Positions 10,275 through 22,765 of a DNA stretch of 64,000 nt are shown piece after piece. A program made the position numbers and the translations under genes. Position 1 is the stretch's first letter; the number at the start of each line of letters is the position of its first letter. Origin of the DNA: Talpa occidentalis (taxonomy: Eukaryota > Chordata > Mammalia > Eulipotyphla > Talpidae); contig NW_023605305.1 of NCBI RefSeq assembly GCF_014898055.3, positions 110,518,734 through 110,582,733 on the forward strand. Reading direction: 5' to 3'. The notes under the pieces were generated by a model, which saw only the letters and a list, made by a program, of their open reading frames with translations, ran no database searches and had not been told where the DNA came from.

Positions 10275-12540
10275 TGCACCTCCCAGGGCGTCAGTCTTCA
10301 CAGAAGCGTGGATTCGGGGCCAAAGTGAGGGTGGATGGTGGACGCAGGTGTGGGGAAGAGCGGTCCCCCCACGGCCTGGATCTGTTCTCCAGCTCAGAGG
10401 CTCTGCATACCTTTCCACAGGCAGACAGTTCACCTTCCATGTCCTCACGGGACTATCAAAACCATCTGCAATGCTCAAGTGTGCTACATGGGCCCTGAGC
10501 CTGGCCCGGGTGTGCTAGACTGGGCGTGCAGTTGGGCAGAGTGCTTTGCCTGGGGGTTTAGAAACAGCTGGGGAAATGCTGGGAGTGAACCGTTGCCCCC
10601 CAGAAATCACCTCGTTGATTATTTTCTTCTTGGCAAGGTCTCCAGCAGGCAGACTCACAGATGATCACTTTCCCACTTTGCAAACATTCTCTCCCACAGA
10701 GAAGGGGAGCACTGTGAGGGGTCCCCCTCCATCAGCCTGAAGGTGTGAGACCACTGAGCCCATGGCCTCTCCCAGCTGGCACTGCACTTACTGCAGTGAC
10801 TTTCCTGAGGTCAGCGCTGCAAATACAACCTCCCATAGACCTCTGGCAGCCACCCCTCCCTGATGGGAAGAGTGGCTAGTTGTGGGGGGGCACCCCCTCC
10901 TGGTGGATGGGAAGAGTGGGTGGATACCAACTAAGGCTACAGTTATGTCAACATATTCATCCAACTCACCTCTGCAGTTTCCAGTCTCTGCAGCAACAGG
11001 GACTGGGCGCCAGATGATAAGACACCAATGAAATGACTGTGCTACGCTTTGCACTTGTAAAAAAGAACAAATGTTAACTAACAACAATGGTAGTAAGATG
11101 ATTTTGGTTTGGAGCTGAGGTCCCAGAAGTTCAGAGATGGACTGCATGTGGAATACATCCGCAGCTCTGTTTAATGCCCCATAAACTGATTGGGTTCAGA
11201 TGAGAACCATTTGTCAGCCAAGTTCCCATTACTGGGTGTGGTGGGGCAGGGCTGGGGCCTTAGCAAGGGGCTGTTTTAGGAGAAAAGATGCTATTGTTAG
11301 CTGCAGTGATGAAAAATGTTCTGCAGGGAATTCTTATCTTTGAATAAGCTCTAGGCCAAGGAATTGTTGAAATTGCTAAAATTGTCCATTTCAATCTGTT
11401 ATGCAGAAGGTATGATAGATCAAACAGGAAATGCTCAGTATCGGGAGGAGACCCACGTGAGACATAGGCCATGGGAATTTTAGATTCAAGTTCATCCCCA
11501 TAAGGTCTTCACTATTCTGTACCAGAAATGGAACATTGACTAGGGTGAAGCTATTGCAGGTTTGGGTAAAATCTAGAAGACTTCTGCATGGTGGGCTCCA
11601 ACAGCTGATGGTGCGATGCACATGATACCAGAGCCCCTGTCCTTCAAGTGTGTGGACTGGGTGCTCTTTCAGGATCAGAGTAACCACCCAATGACTCCTC
11701 TTTTGCTCTGGAAAAGAGGAAACGAAGGGCGCTCCCAGAGGGCTCTGTCCCTGGAGCATGCTGCTCCTCTGAGCTTCATCTTCCCCACTTGGGTGACCTC
11801 AGTGGCCTCCTGACTTACCCAGTTTCCTTGCTTCTATTTTGATATCATTGCCACTAGTTGCATGTTCTAGTGGAAATTTTACAAATATTTAAATGAAATT
11901 GAGTTAGAAGTTTATCAACTAGGGAGAGCTTTGCCACATCGAGGGAGTAGTTCTAACACAAGCAGAAAACTTACAAATCCAGAGTCTATTTCAGCAGGTC
12001 TGTCCTTGTGACATGACATGGCTTTAAAAGTTTTATTTTATCACAGTCAGTTTTTGGTGGAGCTTTAAGAGCTCGGGTAGATAAGATAGCTTCAAGGAGC
12101 CTGGAGGGGAAGGATGTTAAAGCAATAGGACTGAGAAGGAGGCAGCAATGGGAAAATGGGCAACTCGTGGAAGGGAGATGTTCAGATGGAAGATGTAGCA
12201 CCCATCAGTGTCATTGAGCGCCCAAGATGGCGAACCACGGTGAAGACGGATAGGCTCATGTCCAGGAAAAGAGGCAGACAAAGTAGTGTTTTTCATTTTA
12301 TCGAAACAGGAGGAGGTGGGGCATTTGGGATGATGGGTAGGAAGGCAGCTGCTGGTTGGCCTGGCTCCTAGTGGGGTTCCCTGTGTGGGCAGCTGGTCTT
12401 GTCCTATTCATTTTGTCCTTTTCAATTCTAATTTTACAAGCTTTGCTAGTCTTTATTCTAGTTCAAATATTCCAAAGCAGTGGAAGAATTTTGGCAGAAA
12501 CATGTCTAACTTTTAGAAAGGCGACCTCTCTCTTCACAGC
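10275..12540. other. Unassigned DNA, possibly with old LTR-element internal relics
   Basis: No gene recognised. Several 90-120 codon frames overlap in different frames at 10.2-10.7 kb and 11.39-11.76 kb (minus), and none resembles a known protein. The 11.26-11.80 kb part reads like decayed mobile-element coding sequence on the minus strand, but I cannot name a family. Confidence 0.35.
12223..12232 (+). promoter_or_regulatory. YY1-type motif
   Basis: CAAGATGGCG contains the YY1 core AAGATGGCG without mismatch. A single short motif occurs by chance often, so its use is uncertain. It lies in repeat-free DNA with no promoter-like CpG island around it. Confidence 0.3.
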
Positions 12541-13094
12541 TTAACTCCCCTCCCCCCCTACAGGTGCTGACTTTGAGTCTCATCTGAGTCTCACCTGTGC
12601 ATTTCACTTCACCTGTGGGGCTTTTCCAAATGCCTGTCCAATTGGTACTTCAGATTTGAAATGTGTAGAATGAAGTTTTCTTATCATTTCTCTGTTGTTT
12701 TCCTTTCCTGGCATCCAATTTCACTTTGAAATGCATTACACATCTATGATTTTCCTTCCTGTCTTCACCACTACAATCCTTTTGCTGGACCAAGCCTCAT
12801 TGACTCAGGCACTGTTCCTCATGCCCCTGGCCCACATCCTCTCTGCTCCCCAGTCCTGATGCTAGAATGGCCTCCCATATATGGTCCAGTTTAAAAAATA
12901 TCAACTGAGTGTTTAATCTATGCACAAGGCCTGGCATTTATAGGCCCTCAATAAAAGTGTCCTGCATTTTACCATATTGAGATACAATCTCTTCAGAAGA
13001 CTAAGGCATAAAGCAGAAATAACTGAACAAAAGGGAGGAAACGATTGGTGTAAAAGAAGAGAATGAGAAGAACTTTCCAGGCAGGATGGGGTAG

Positions 13095-13275
13095 TAGACT
13101 ATGTACTAAAAGGAAGGTCTGAGTCATTGCTTGGCCATGATAGACTTGAAATCAAGTGCAAGTTACCGGTAATGAGACCTGGGACAGCCATTAACTCTCA
13201 CTGGGCTTCCTCATTTTCAGGGTGATAATTACAAACTAGATCATTTCAAGACCTTCTCTAGGAGACAGTTCTTTG
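13095..13275 (+). repeat. MIR SINE, sense
   Basis: CAAGTTACCGG, GAGACCTGGGACAGCCATTA, CTCACTGGGCTTCCTCATTT and CAGGGTGATAATTAC follow the sense MIR core order (GACCTTGGGCAAGTTACT, CTCAGTTTCCTCAT, GGGGATAATAA). Confidence 0.65.
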
Positions 13276-13279
13276 AATT

Positions 13280-14955
13280 CCATCATTTTATTGACTTTTG
13301 GTCACTTTCCAGCTCTACCCAAGGGCTGAGGGGGGTTAGGATGAGGAGTGATTTAATTCTGGAATCAGTAATTCACTCATAGATCTGGATCTATGGATTC
13401 CTGAGACAGTAAACACCACAATAGTTATGACAATTTTTTGTTGAACCGACAAACAGGCACATGAGTGATGTGTTCCTGGAGGACATTAATCTGCATCACC
13501 ATTCTCCGTGGGTTGGGTAACTGTGGGTATATATGCAAGCTCCCCAGCCTGGAGCAGGACTTAGTCACCTCCTCTTCTCCTGGAAGAATTCACCTTATGC
13601 TTCACTCTAATCCAAAAGTTCCACTACAAATCTTTTTATAATGGCCTGAGTGGTGCTTCAAAAGGCCCAGTGTTAGAGTAGGCTGGGCGATCAGGACCCT
13701 GGATAGCTAAGGTCACCGACCTGTGTGGGACACAGGAAGACTGCCCTTACCCTGAATGCAGGATTCTGAAAATGTGGCTCCAGAGTTAATTTTAACTCAA
13801 ATGTCAGGAGAGAAATAAAATCAAAATAACTCCAACTTTAATATAGTTTTGAGGAGAAACACTATGATAGACCTGGGAATGAGCTCTGGAAAAATAGTAT
13901 CCTATGTTTTAAAATTTCTCAAATCTGGGAATGCTTATTGTCATGAAGGTTAACAAACTTGGCCAGCCTTATAAATACAGAAAAAATTAATTTGGGTCAA
14001 AAAATAAGATTAATAAAAGGAAATCATTCACCATATACATTCTTTGTTCATCTATTTTGATTAATTTGCTCGCAACATCTTCTCCCTCCATGCAACTTTT
14101 TATACCTCCACTGTATCAGGATGACAGTTACTCATAATGATCTTCACTTTTTCCATATGATAGTGTCATTGGAGTCCTTCCAAACTTATTCCTTCTAGAA
14201 AATTTTCCATTATCAAGATATCCCATTGGAGGATCTTATAGTTGTGTGATAGCGCATGAGACCATTCTCTTGTGTCTCCTTTTTTGTTCATTTTTGAAGT
14301 GAGAAGGGAGAATGTAAGAGAACTGTCTAGCTATTGTTCATGATGTGGATACCTGTCAGCATCTGCCTTCTTTGTTAGATCTAGAATGTAGATTCAGGTA
14401 TAAGGAGAACAAGAAGATATTTGTGGTTCTTTCTTAATAGAAATAAAAATAGAAACACATTTCACCCTCTCTGCAAAATTGATTTTCCTCCTCTTCAGAT
14501 TAATATTATCACCATCTTTCCTGAAGGGACAGGGTTGTTTTTTATTCTCCCTGCTCCTGTAGGTCTCCTCTTTTAAGGTCATCATAATCTAAATCCTACT
14601 ATTACCTTGAACCATACAAAATTGTTTTAAGCATCAAAAACAGTTGAGTATTGGCAATTTCAGGTGGTTAACTCGGTCAGTCTATTACAAAAGTCTTTGT
14701 TGAAGCTATTCCCTCAGTCTTAGTCTTGACACTCTGCTTTCCTTACAGGTGAGGCTCCTGGGGTGGAGGGCAGAGCAGGGGGGAGGGGGTCTGCCCAGGT
14801 CAGAGACCTGGAGGAGTTACATCCTGGAGGAGTTTGGATGACCTTACTTTTGTTTATCATAAATCTCCATTTGCATCTTGGAAAAGGAAGATAAATAGTT
14901 TATCCTCTGTGAGGGTGGCAGGATTCTGGGGAATGTTTTAAGAGAGATAATTGAA
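13280..14955. other. Unassigned AT-moderate DNA
   Basis: No gene recognised. The 14.03-14.60 kb part has an open minus frame of 63 codons that is lysine- and arginine-rich, with no family match. It may be an old mobile-element relic. A G-rich run (AGGGGGGAGGGGG) is at 14776-14790. Confidence 0.35.
14739..14755 (+). promoter_or_regulatory. Juxtaposed splice acceptor and donor (recursive-splice-like site)
   Basis: TTTCCTTACAG is followed directly by GTGAGG, giving a pyrimidine tract, AG and a good 5' splice site with no exon between. This is the layout of recursive splice sites in long vertebrate introns. It would matter only if the window is intronic to a plus-strand gene, which is unknown. 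Confidence 0.3.
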
Positions 14956-14959
14956 TGTA

Positions 14960-15400
14960 TTAGTTTTTTAAGAAATTAGAGAATACTTCAAAAATAGAAA
15001 AGCACAGCAATAATGTAACAGACATCTGGTGTACTTACTATCAGATTTAAATGATCATTAATGTTTTACCTTATTTGCTTCAGATACTTAAAGAAATAAA
15101 ATATTAGTCAGCTAAAGTCAGCTCTGCAAATTCATCACCCTCTCTCTCTTAGGTGACTACGTTCCTGAAACGTCTGTAATTTTGAAACACATTTATAAGT
15201 AGCTCATTGTGTGACTGCTCTGTTTACCCACACCTACCTTGATGCATGCTTAGGTTGTTCTAGGCCTTTTATTTTGTTTTCACTTTTATTATTTTGCTAT
15301 TACAAATAATTCTTCCCTAAGGTCTTTGTATCTGTGCACTGTGCAAGAACAGCTCTGAGATGTCTATCTAGAAATGGAGTTGGGAGCCAAGGGACCGTGT
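14960..15400 (-). repeat. L1/HAL1-type LINE 3' fragment, antisense
   Basis: TTTTGCTATTACAAATAATTC, TCTTTGTATCTGTGCACTGT and ATCTAGAAATGGAGTTGGGA parallel the antisense L1 3' UTR order (a pulse of 'one-base-shifted' text ending in the CTAGAAGTGGAATTGCTGGG region). It is the first of three antisense L1 3' regions in this block. Confidence 0.55.
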
Positions 15401-15525
15401 GTCAGACGGTGGTATGTTGGCCTCGACTCTGGGGAGGCAGAGGGCTTGGAGATGGCCAGAGTCCTCCCTTATTGGGAGCAAGGGAGGACTCTGCTGCTGG
15501 GTCCCTTCTCATTACTTATAACCTT

Positions 15526-15528
15526 GGA

Positions 15529-15559
<31 letters not shown>

Positions 15560-15560
15560 G
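15526..15560. repeat. (GA)n microsatellite
   Basis: About 35 bp of near-perfect GA repeats with one ACA interruption. Probably polymorphic in length. Confidence 0.9.
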
Positions 15561-15659
15561 TGTCAACAGTTGGCTGACACAGCTTGTGATTATCTTTGAG
15601 TTCTTCAGGGGAGAGCTATTTTCTGAGTGCTTGCTTTGCGAGAGGCATTTTCATTAATT

Positions 15660-16970
15660 CGTTTAATTTTTACATTTTAATTAAGATATATACTTACAGA
15701 AGAAAGGCATATACATAATAAAAATAAAAGAACTCAGTAAATTATAACAAAGCAAAATATCTGTTTAAACCCCATCCCAGTTCAAGAAATAGACCGGCAT
15801 CCCTTCAGAAACCTCCCTCATGGCCACGTCTCAGTCTCTATTCTAGAAAGTTCCTCAGCCATTATTTGACTACCAATGCTGTAGTTTTGTTTTATCTGAT
15901 CTGGAAGGTTATTTAACCAAATAGTAACCTTTCTTTTGTGTCTGGTTTTTGTGATTCATGCATGTTGTCTGAGGTACTAGGTATTTATGAATTCCATTGT
16001 TGTATAGTATTACCTCGTGTCTACACACCATGATTTATTTTTACATTTTGTGCTTGGTGGAGATTAGGTTTGGCTGTTACAAACAAAGTTTCTATGAACC
16101 TTCTTGGCCCATTTACATGTATGTCTATCCGGTGTGTACCTTGTTATAGGATATGCGTATCTTCAAAACTTTAGTGTTTTAAATTTGCAATCAGTTTTTG
16201 AACCACCAGCAGTGTGTGAGAAATTCTGTTGCTCCAAATCCTTGCCGACACTAGTTTTAATTTTTTAGACATGTAGAGCTTAATATTTCACTGAAGTTTT
16301 AATTTTGCATTTTTTTGATAACTGATAAGGTTGAACAAGTCTATTTGTTGGTCAATATTACCTTATTATCAAATCTCTTTCACTTTTTTCTAGTGTGCTA
16401 TATATCTTGTTCTTTTAGAAATATATTTATTAATTATTTTAGAACATTTATTGACATGAATAAATTTTTTTTTGTTGTGTCATCTGAGCTTGTAGCAAAG
16501 TGACTTTAATTCAATATACTTTTACCCTAAGAGTTTCAAATACCAAGACAAAGACTAACTTTACTAACAAATATTAAATCACACTAATGATAGATTTTCT
16601 CCATAAAGGCTGTATTTATAACATTAAATCAAATTAATTTCCCTTAATAAAACAGGTCCTTCAATTTAAGCAACTGTTCATATTTTCACCTGAAAATTAT
16701 ATAGTTACTGTATTATAATGCAATTACTTGTATTTTCTGAAATTAAAATCTTTTGTCATTTATACAAATTGTCAATAACTCTAGAATATTGGTTCTTCTA
16801 AACCATGAATATTGAATATTCTTCCTTTTATTTAGGACTTCTTCAGTTATCTCAATAGTAATTTATGTTTTTCTCTGTGAAAAGTTTGTACATTTTTCAT
16901 TAGAATACTTTCTAAATAGCTGGAATTTCTAATAGTTTCATAAATGGCATATCCCATTTAAATAAAGTCT
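15660..16970 (-). repeat. L1 LINE relic, antisense, internally decayed
   Basis: The left part (to about 16460) matches antisense L1 3' UTR: TTGTATAGTATTACCTCGTG, ATGATTTATTTTTACATTTT, GGCTGTTACAAACAAAGTTT. The right part (16830-16970) matches antisense ORF2-region text (TTTATTTAGGACTTCTTCAG, CTAATAGTTTCATAAATGGC). Order along the plus strand runs 3' to 5' of the element, as expected for a minus-strand insertion with a deletion inside. Confidence 0.65.
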
Positions 16971-16999
16971 TCATTTATAAATAGCAAAACATATATAAC

Positions 17000-18055
17000 T
17001 TAAGTGTATGTACAGTTAGGTAGATTTTGACAATTATATATATATATATCCAATTAACTCAAGATATTGAACATTTCCATCACCCATGGAAGTTCCCCTT
17101 TCACCCTTTTGGTTAATCCTTGCCTCTTTCCTCACCAAGTTATTTTGTCTAAAATACAATAGAACTAGAATCACACAGTATATACTCTGTTGTATCTGGC
17201 TTCTTCAAATTAGCATATATTTTGAGGTGTAACTATGTTATTGTGTGTAACAGAAGTTCTCTTTTTTTTACTGCTAAGTAGTATTCAGTTGAATGGATAG
17301 ACCACAATTTGATTTTTCATTTTCCTCTTGATAAAAATTTGGCCTATTTCTAGTTTTTGGCTATTACTAATGAGACTGCCCTAAATATATTTGCATAAGT
17401 CTTTGTGTGAACATCTGGTTTCATTTCTTTTGGGGAACTAACTAGAAGTGGGTTGACTGACTCATAAAGTAGGTATTAGTTACAAAAAACTCTCAGGCTT
17501 AGATTCGAAGCAAATGTACCATTTGACAGTTCTATCAGCAGTTTGAAGTTCCACTTGTTACACACCCTCACTCGTATTTGTTATTGCCATTCCTTTAATT
17601 TTAGTTGCATGAGTGGGTACCTCACTATGTTTTTATGGTTTTAATTTTCTCTGATGACTAATGATCTTGAGTCTTTTCTTCATGGACTCACTGGCCATTT
17701 ATATATCATCATCTGTCAAGTATCTGTTGAAATCTCTTGCTCATTTAAAGAAAAATAGATGATCTTTTTGATATCCAGTTACAAGTGTATTGAAAATACA
17801 CCCTCTTGTATCTTTCATATAAGCCCTTTGTCAGGTATATATATTATGAAATTGTCTTTTAGGCTGTGTCTTGCTTTTAATTTTCTTATGCCTTTTGATG
17901 AGAAAAAGTTTTAAATTTTGATAAAATCTTTTGTCAATTTTTGTCTTTTATGATTACTGCTTTTTGGATTCTGTTTAAGAAACTGTTACCTATCCAAAGA
18001 TTGTCAAGATTTTCTCTTGTGTCATCCTCCAAAAGTGTCAGCATTAATTTTTTAT
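17000..18055 (-). repeat. L1 LINE, antisense, 3' UTR to distal ORF2 side (left part)
   Basis: A clear antisense L1M-type series in order: CCATCACCCATGGAAGTTCC, GAATGGATAGACCACAATTT, GAACTAACTAGAAGTGGGTT, ATTTTAGTTGCATGAGTGGG, GGCCATTTATATATCATC, CCCTTTGTCAGGTATATATA, CTGTTTAAGAAACTGTTACC. The element is inactive, without open frames. It continues at 19225 after about 1.1 kb of other DNA. Confidence 0.85.
17034..17049. repeat. Short (AT)n tract
   Basis: About 16 bp of alternating TA at the left edge of the next L1 fragment. Confidence 0.7.
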
Positions 18056-19224
18056 TTTCAGACAAAGAGAGTCAGTTTTTCTAGCATCATTAAAAAGAGA
18101 AGATTTTCCTGAGTCACTGCATAACACTTAGCTCTATGATGATAGTGGTGGGCCAGTGGGAGCTAGCCGGGCACTGGACAGTTCTGCTTTGCTGAGGAGA
18201 AATAATTAAACATGGGCAAAGAGCATTCTAGAAACTGAGAAGCAAAATATCATCAGCTGCACAAGGAGTAGCACCTGGATGTTTCAGTCAGCTCCTTGGA
18301 GTTTTCTGAGAAGTGCTCAGTGTGGTAGGAGAAACCTCTGCTGAAGAGAAGGGGGTGTTTGAAGACCTGGCAAAGGTGGACAGGCCTGCTATAAAAGGGA
18401 AATGAAAACTTATCTTCCTCCTAAAGGGGAAACCAAAAAGCAATTCAAGGGTCCCAATGTACTCAAGAGGCCTCCTTCAGTCTTTTTCCTGGCTTATTCT
18501 GAGTGTTGCCCCTAAATCAAAGGAGAACACCGTGGCCTATCCATGAGTGGTGGTGCAAAAAAAATTGGGGGGACATGGAGTAACTCAGGGGGAGATGAGG
18601 AGCAACACTGCTGCAGGAGGCCAGCAGCTTTATGAAAAGAAGGAAATGTATGGAAAGGATATTGTTGTATATTCTACTGGAGAAAGTCTGATGCAGTCAA
18701 AGAGGGAGTCATCAAGTCTGCAAAAAGCAAGAATAAGAAGCAAGAGGAGTAACACCAGGAAGATTAAGAGGCTGCAGAAGTTGGGAAAGATGGTGAGGGA
18801 GGAGGAGGGGCAAAGAGAAGATGAAGAACAGAGTTTTTCCTGTCTGTAAAGCACTTACAGGCCCCCATGTCCCCACAACTCATTCCTTTTAAAGAACAAA
18901 ATTGAAACGTAAGGCTGTATAAGATGGTTTTTAAACCATACAGTGTATTTTTTGGTGTAGTTAACACACTACTGGATATGTCTTAGTCCACGATTTGGGG
19001 TACAAGGATTGGGGGTGAAAATTGGCATGTTCTTGTTGGTGCACGGCACAAATTAGTTCTCTGTGGGATAGTAGTTTTTGCATCTTCAGTTGTCTCTGAT
19101 GCATGAAGTAATTGTTATCTGAATATCACTCTGTCATTGCAAAAAAAACAAACAAAAAAATCCAGCTATTTTGTTGACATTCTGAATGCTACTAAGTAAA
19201 CACATTATTTTTTTATTTAAAAAA
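18056..19224. other. Unassigned 1.1-kb segment inside an antisense L1
   Basis: This segment sits between two parts of one L1 that are otherwise colinear. I do not recognise its family. It holds a plus frame of 100 codons (18547-18849) rich in Lys, Arg, Glu and Gln, with no known domain, and ends close to an A-rich run (about 19140-19160). AT-rich words near both edges (about 18045-18060 and 19202-19219) are loosely alike. It may be an unrecognised LTR or retrocopy insertion, or the L1 may be two insertions. Confidence 0.45.
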
Positions 19225-19610
19225 AAGATTTTCCTTTCCCCATTTATTTTCTTTGGCACCTTGGGGGAAAAAAAATAACCTCATGGTAAGGGCCTATTTT
19301 TAAACTCTGCTTATTCCATTGATCTATTTCTCTATCTCTTTATGCTACTACCATATTGTCCTGATTACAGTAGGCTTTTAAATTGTCTTAAAATCAGGTC
19401 AAGTACATTCTCCAAGTTTGTTCTTTTTCAAGATGGTTTTGGCTATTATGTTTCCATAGAAGTTTTAGAATCAGCTTTTCAATTTCTACAAAAAGGTCTT
19501 CAAGGCTTTGATTGGGGTTATATTGAACATAAAGATCAATTTGAGGAAACCTGACTCTTAAAAAATTGAGTTTTCTATACCATGAACATGAGGAATCTCT
19601 CCATTTATAG
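19225..19610 (-). repeat. L1 LINE, antisense, ORF2 region (right part)
   Basis: CTTTCCCCATTTATTTTCTT, TTATTCCATTGATCTATTTC, CCTGATTACAGTAGGCTTTT, TTTGTTCTTTTTCAAGATGG and CTTTTCAATTTCTACAAAAA follow antisense L1 ORF2 order. A 75-codon minus frame (19394-19621) is a decayed piece of the C-terminal side of ORF2 and is not functional. Confidence 0.85.
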
Positions 19611-20280
<670 letters not shown>

Positions 20281-20454
20281 AGATTTTCATCACTCTCTTT
20301 CAGTAATGTATAATCATATTTCATGTGGAACTTTCCCACATATGCTTCAAATTTATCTTTGGGTATGTTTTTTGATACCATTGTAAATCCCATAACATTT
20401 CATTTCCATTTATTTTGCTACAATATAGAAACATAATGGATTTTAAAAATATTT

Positions 20455-20965
20455 ACCTTATTTATTAGTTTCTATTGTATAACAAATTACCCCAAATTTA
20501 GCAGCTTAAAGACCAGCATTTCTAATTTTGCAGCTTCTGAGGGTTGGGAATCCAGGACTGACTTAGTTGGTTAATTCTGGCTCAGAGTCTCTCATGGGCT
20601 GTGGTCAGCTGTTGGCCACGGCTGTGGTCACTCAAAGGTTCACCTGGGGTTAGATGAGTTTGCTTGTGTCACTCATGTGGGCTTTGGCAGCAGGCCTCAG
20701 GCCCTTACCACTAGGCCTCTCTAGAATCTAGTGTATGACATGGCTGAATTTCTTCTGAATGAATGAGCTGAGATGGAGTGCAAGAAATAGGACCCAAGAC
20801 AGAAGTTGCAGTATCATCTGCTCTCAAAAGTGATAGCCTGTCACTTCTGGTAGATGCTATTGGCTACACAGGCAAAACTTTGGACAGTGTTGAAGGTGAC
20901 TATGTAGGATATAAATACTAGAAAGTGAGACTCTTTTGGGACCATCTTGGAAACTGGCTACCATG
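20455..20965 (-). mobile_element. MLT1-type MaLR LTR, antisense
   Basis: Begins with TTTCTATTGTATAACAAATTACCCCAAA-type text (complement of the MLT1 3' end, shown here in part as AACAAATTACCCCAAATTTA) and ends with CATCTTGGAAACTGGCTACC, the complement of the 5' end. In between are CTCAGAGTCTCTCATG and GCAGCAGGCCTCAGGCCC. Near full-length solitary LTR of an ancient endogenous retrovirus-like element; no internal genes. Confidence 0.85.
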
Positions 20966-21257
20966 ATGTCCCCTATACATGCAAAATATACTCATCCCCT
21001 CCCAAGGCTCACGAGTTTCAGCCCATTATAACATCAGTCCCAAGTTCATAATCTCATCTTCTAAACCAGGTCCTGAAGTACAGCTCTGTGAGTAGAGTTT
21101 CTCTCAGTTTGTAGCTTATGAACTAAGAAAACAAGTTGTCTATCCCCTACCTACCCAGCCTTCAATGGTGACACAGCAGAGGATATCCTATGTAGACATT
21201 CTGTTCAAAAAGGGGGAAACTGAGGCATAAAAGTGCCACTGGTTCAGAGCAATTCTT

Positions 21258-21518
21258 TTTTAAAAAATATTTATTTATTTATACAAGCACTGGGTACAAT
21301 CAGAAGTGCGGGAGGGTGAGAGAATTCACCAGAGCCAGAGTGGGGAACAGAACAGGCAGACTGATGGAACACACTGCTGAGGGGAGCAGCGGGCACAGCA
21401 GGAGAGGTCTGCACGCCATGTGGGACCCTTGCCAGCGGCCAGGGATCGAACTGGCGCTGCAGAGGCTGTGGGCAGCTTTGCAGCCCAGCACTCAACTGCT
21501 GTGCCACCAGGGAGGCCC
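21258..21518 (-). mobile_element. tRNA-derived SINE, copy 4 (distinct subfamily with copy 9)
   Basis: Reverse-oriented copy flanked by a perfect 13-bp duplication CAGAGCAATTCTT (21245-21257, 21519-21531). It shares with copy 9 the text AGCACTGGGTACA and CAGAAGTGC near the tail, AGAGCCAGAGTGGGG, and GGGACCCTTGCCAGCGGC near the head, where the other copies differ. The two copies therefore define a subfamily. Confidence 0.93.
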
Positions 21519-21539
21519 CAGAGCAATTCTTAAATCCAG

Positions 21540-22575
21540 CAGACATGTGTTATAGGATCCTTGGTTGGACTCAGTGCTACACCTGGCTGGAAATGACTTT
21601 CTCTTGGTTCTGTATTCTGGGCTCTTTTTCCATCTCTGGAATCATCCTTCCCTTTTCATGAACGGTATTGTGGATTTGCAGCTGAGTGGTTTTCTTGAAC
21701 TGTTTCTTGCTTGTAGAATTTTGGGAAGTTCAAAGACCCTTTTCCATTTTACAAGAGCTGTCACTTTCAATCCAAGCTGGCAGTATTTCTGGTGATATAA
21801 TTCTCTCAAAACCTTTGTGGTCTTGCTATGAATCTCATTGGAACTGGCTCCATTGAGAAATACACACCCATTAGTCCCTTTGAGATGTCGTCTTGTGGTG
21901 TGCTCCTGCTGAGCTGACTGATGCCAGTAGATGCTGTGAGGCAAACATTTAAACTCTTTAGAGGGTCTTGGTCCAAATGAATATACTCTGAGACCCACCT
22001 TTTAACTTTCAGAGGTTTTTAGATATGATTTTACAGTAATACCTTTGGCTTCACCTTTAACATGGTGTTTCCTGAGAGTGTCCTGCATTTGATATTTGCT
22101 TGGGAGTACTTTCTTAATTTTAATGTTGTTTGCCATCTGGGGAGCCTCAGAATCTTCAAAACCAAGTTCCATCTTCTTTTGGTTTTACAGTTCTGCCTTT
22201 AGTTTCTCTCTCCCCTCTCATATTTTAATAAAGGCAGCAACAAGAAACCCAGATGACAGGTTCAACACTCTGGCTAGAAAGCTTCTTAGCAAAATTACTC
22301 AGTGCATTAATTTCACATTAAAGCAGGAGAGAGTGTTGCTTAACCTTTCTCTACAACATTGCAAGGATCTCCTTTCTTCAAGTTTCCAACAAGATTTTTC
22401 CCACTTTCCTTTAAGGCCTCACCAACCACCTCTTCAAAATATGCTTCTAGCTGTCAGTTCAAAGCAATTTAGCCCTTAACTAATGGATTCCTTAATGTCC
22501 ACTGAGAGGAACTAATGATGACTCCATATGGAAGACTCTAAGTCAGTGCTAATTGTTTAAGAAAATAAACTTGCA
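21540..22575. other. Unassigned DNA
   Basis: Frames of 118 codons (21642-21998 minus) and 127 codons (22096-22479 plus) are open, but show no domain and no codon pattern that I would trust. The plus frame is Ser/Phe/Leu-rich, as expected from pyrimidine-rich non-coding DNA. Old LINE-derived text is possible. Confidence 0.35.
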
Positions 22576-22577
22576 GG

Positions 22578-22600
22578 CACACACACACACACACACACAC
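22578..22600. repeat. (CA)n microsatellite
   Basis: About 23 bp of perfect CA repeat followed by TCTCACA. Confidence 0.9.
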
Positions 22601-22611
22601 TCTCACAGGCT

Positions 22612-22765
22612 TTTGGTCTTTAGACTCACCCCATTTTACAAATAGGAAGCTATGATTTAGAAAGGTAAAGTGGCTTGTCCAAAATCATATGGCCAGTTCA
22701 TGGTGGAGACAGGCTGAAAACCAGTTCTTATGACTCTTTACTCAGTGTGCTTTCCAGGTGCCAAA
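22612..22765 (-). repeat. MIR SINE, antisense
   Basis: CCCCATTTTACAAATAGGAA, AAAGTGGCTTGTCCAAAATC, ATATGGCCAGTTCATGGTGG and GACTCTTTACTCAGTGTGC follow the antisense MIR core in order and spacing. One of the clearest MIRs in the window. Confidence 0.85.

Noticed and set aside
10868..10890. CACCCCCTCCTGGTGG as an antisense CTCF site
   Set aside because: The reverse complement keeps CCACCAGGAGGGGG but the spacing of the downstream half is wrong for the CTCF core.
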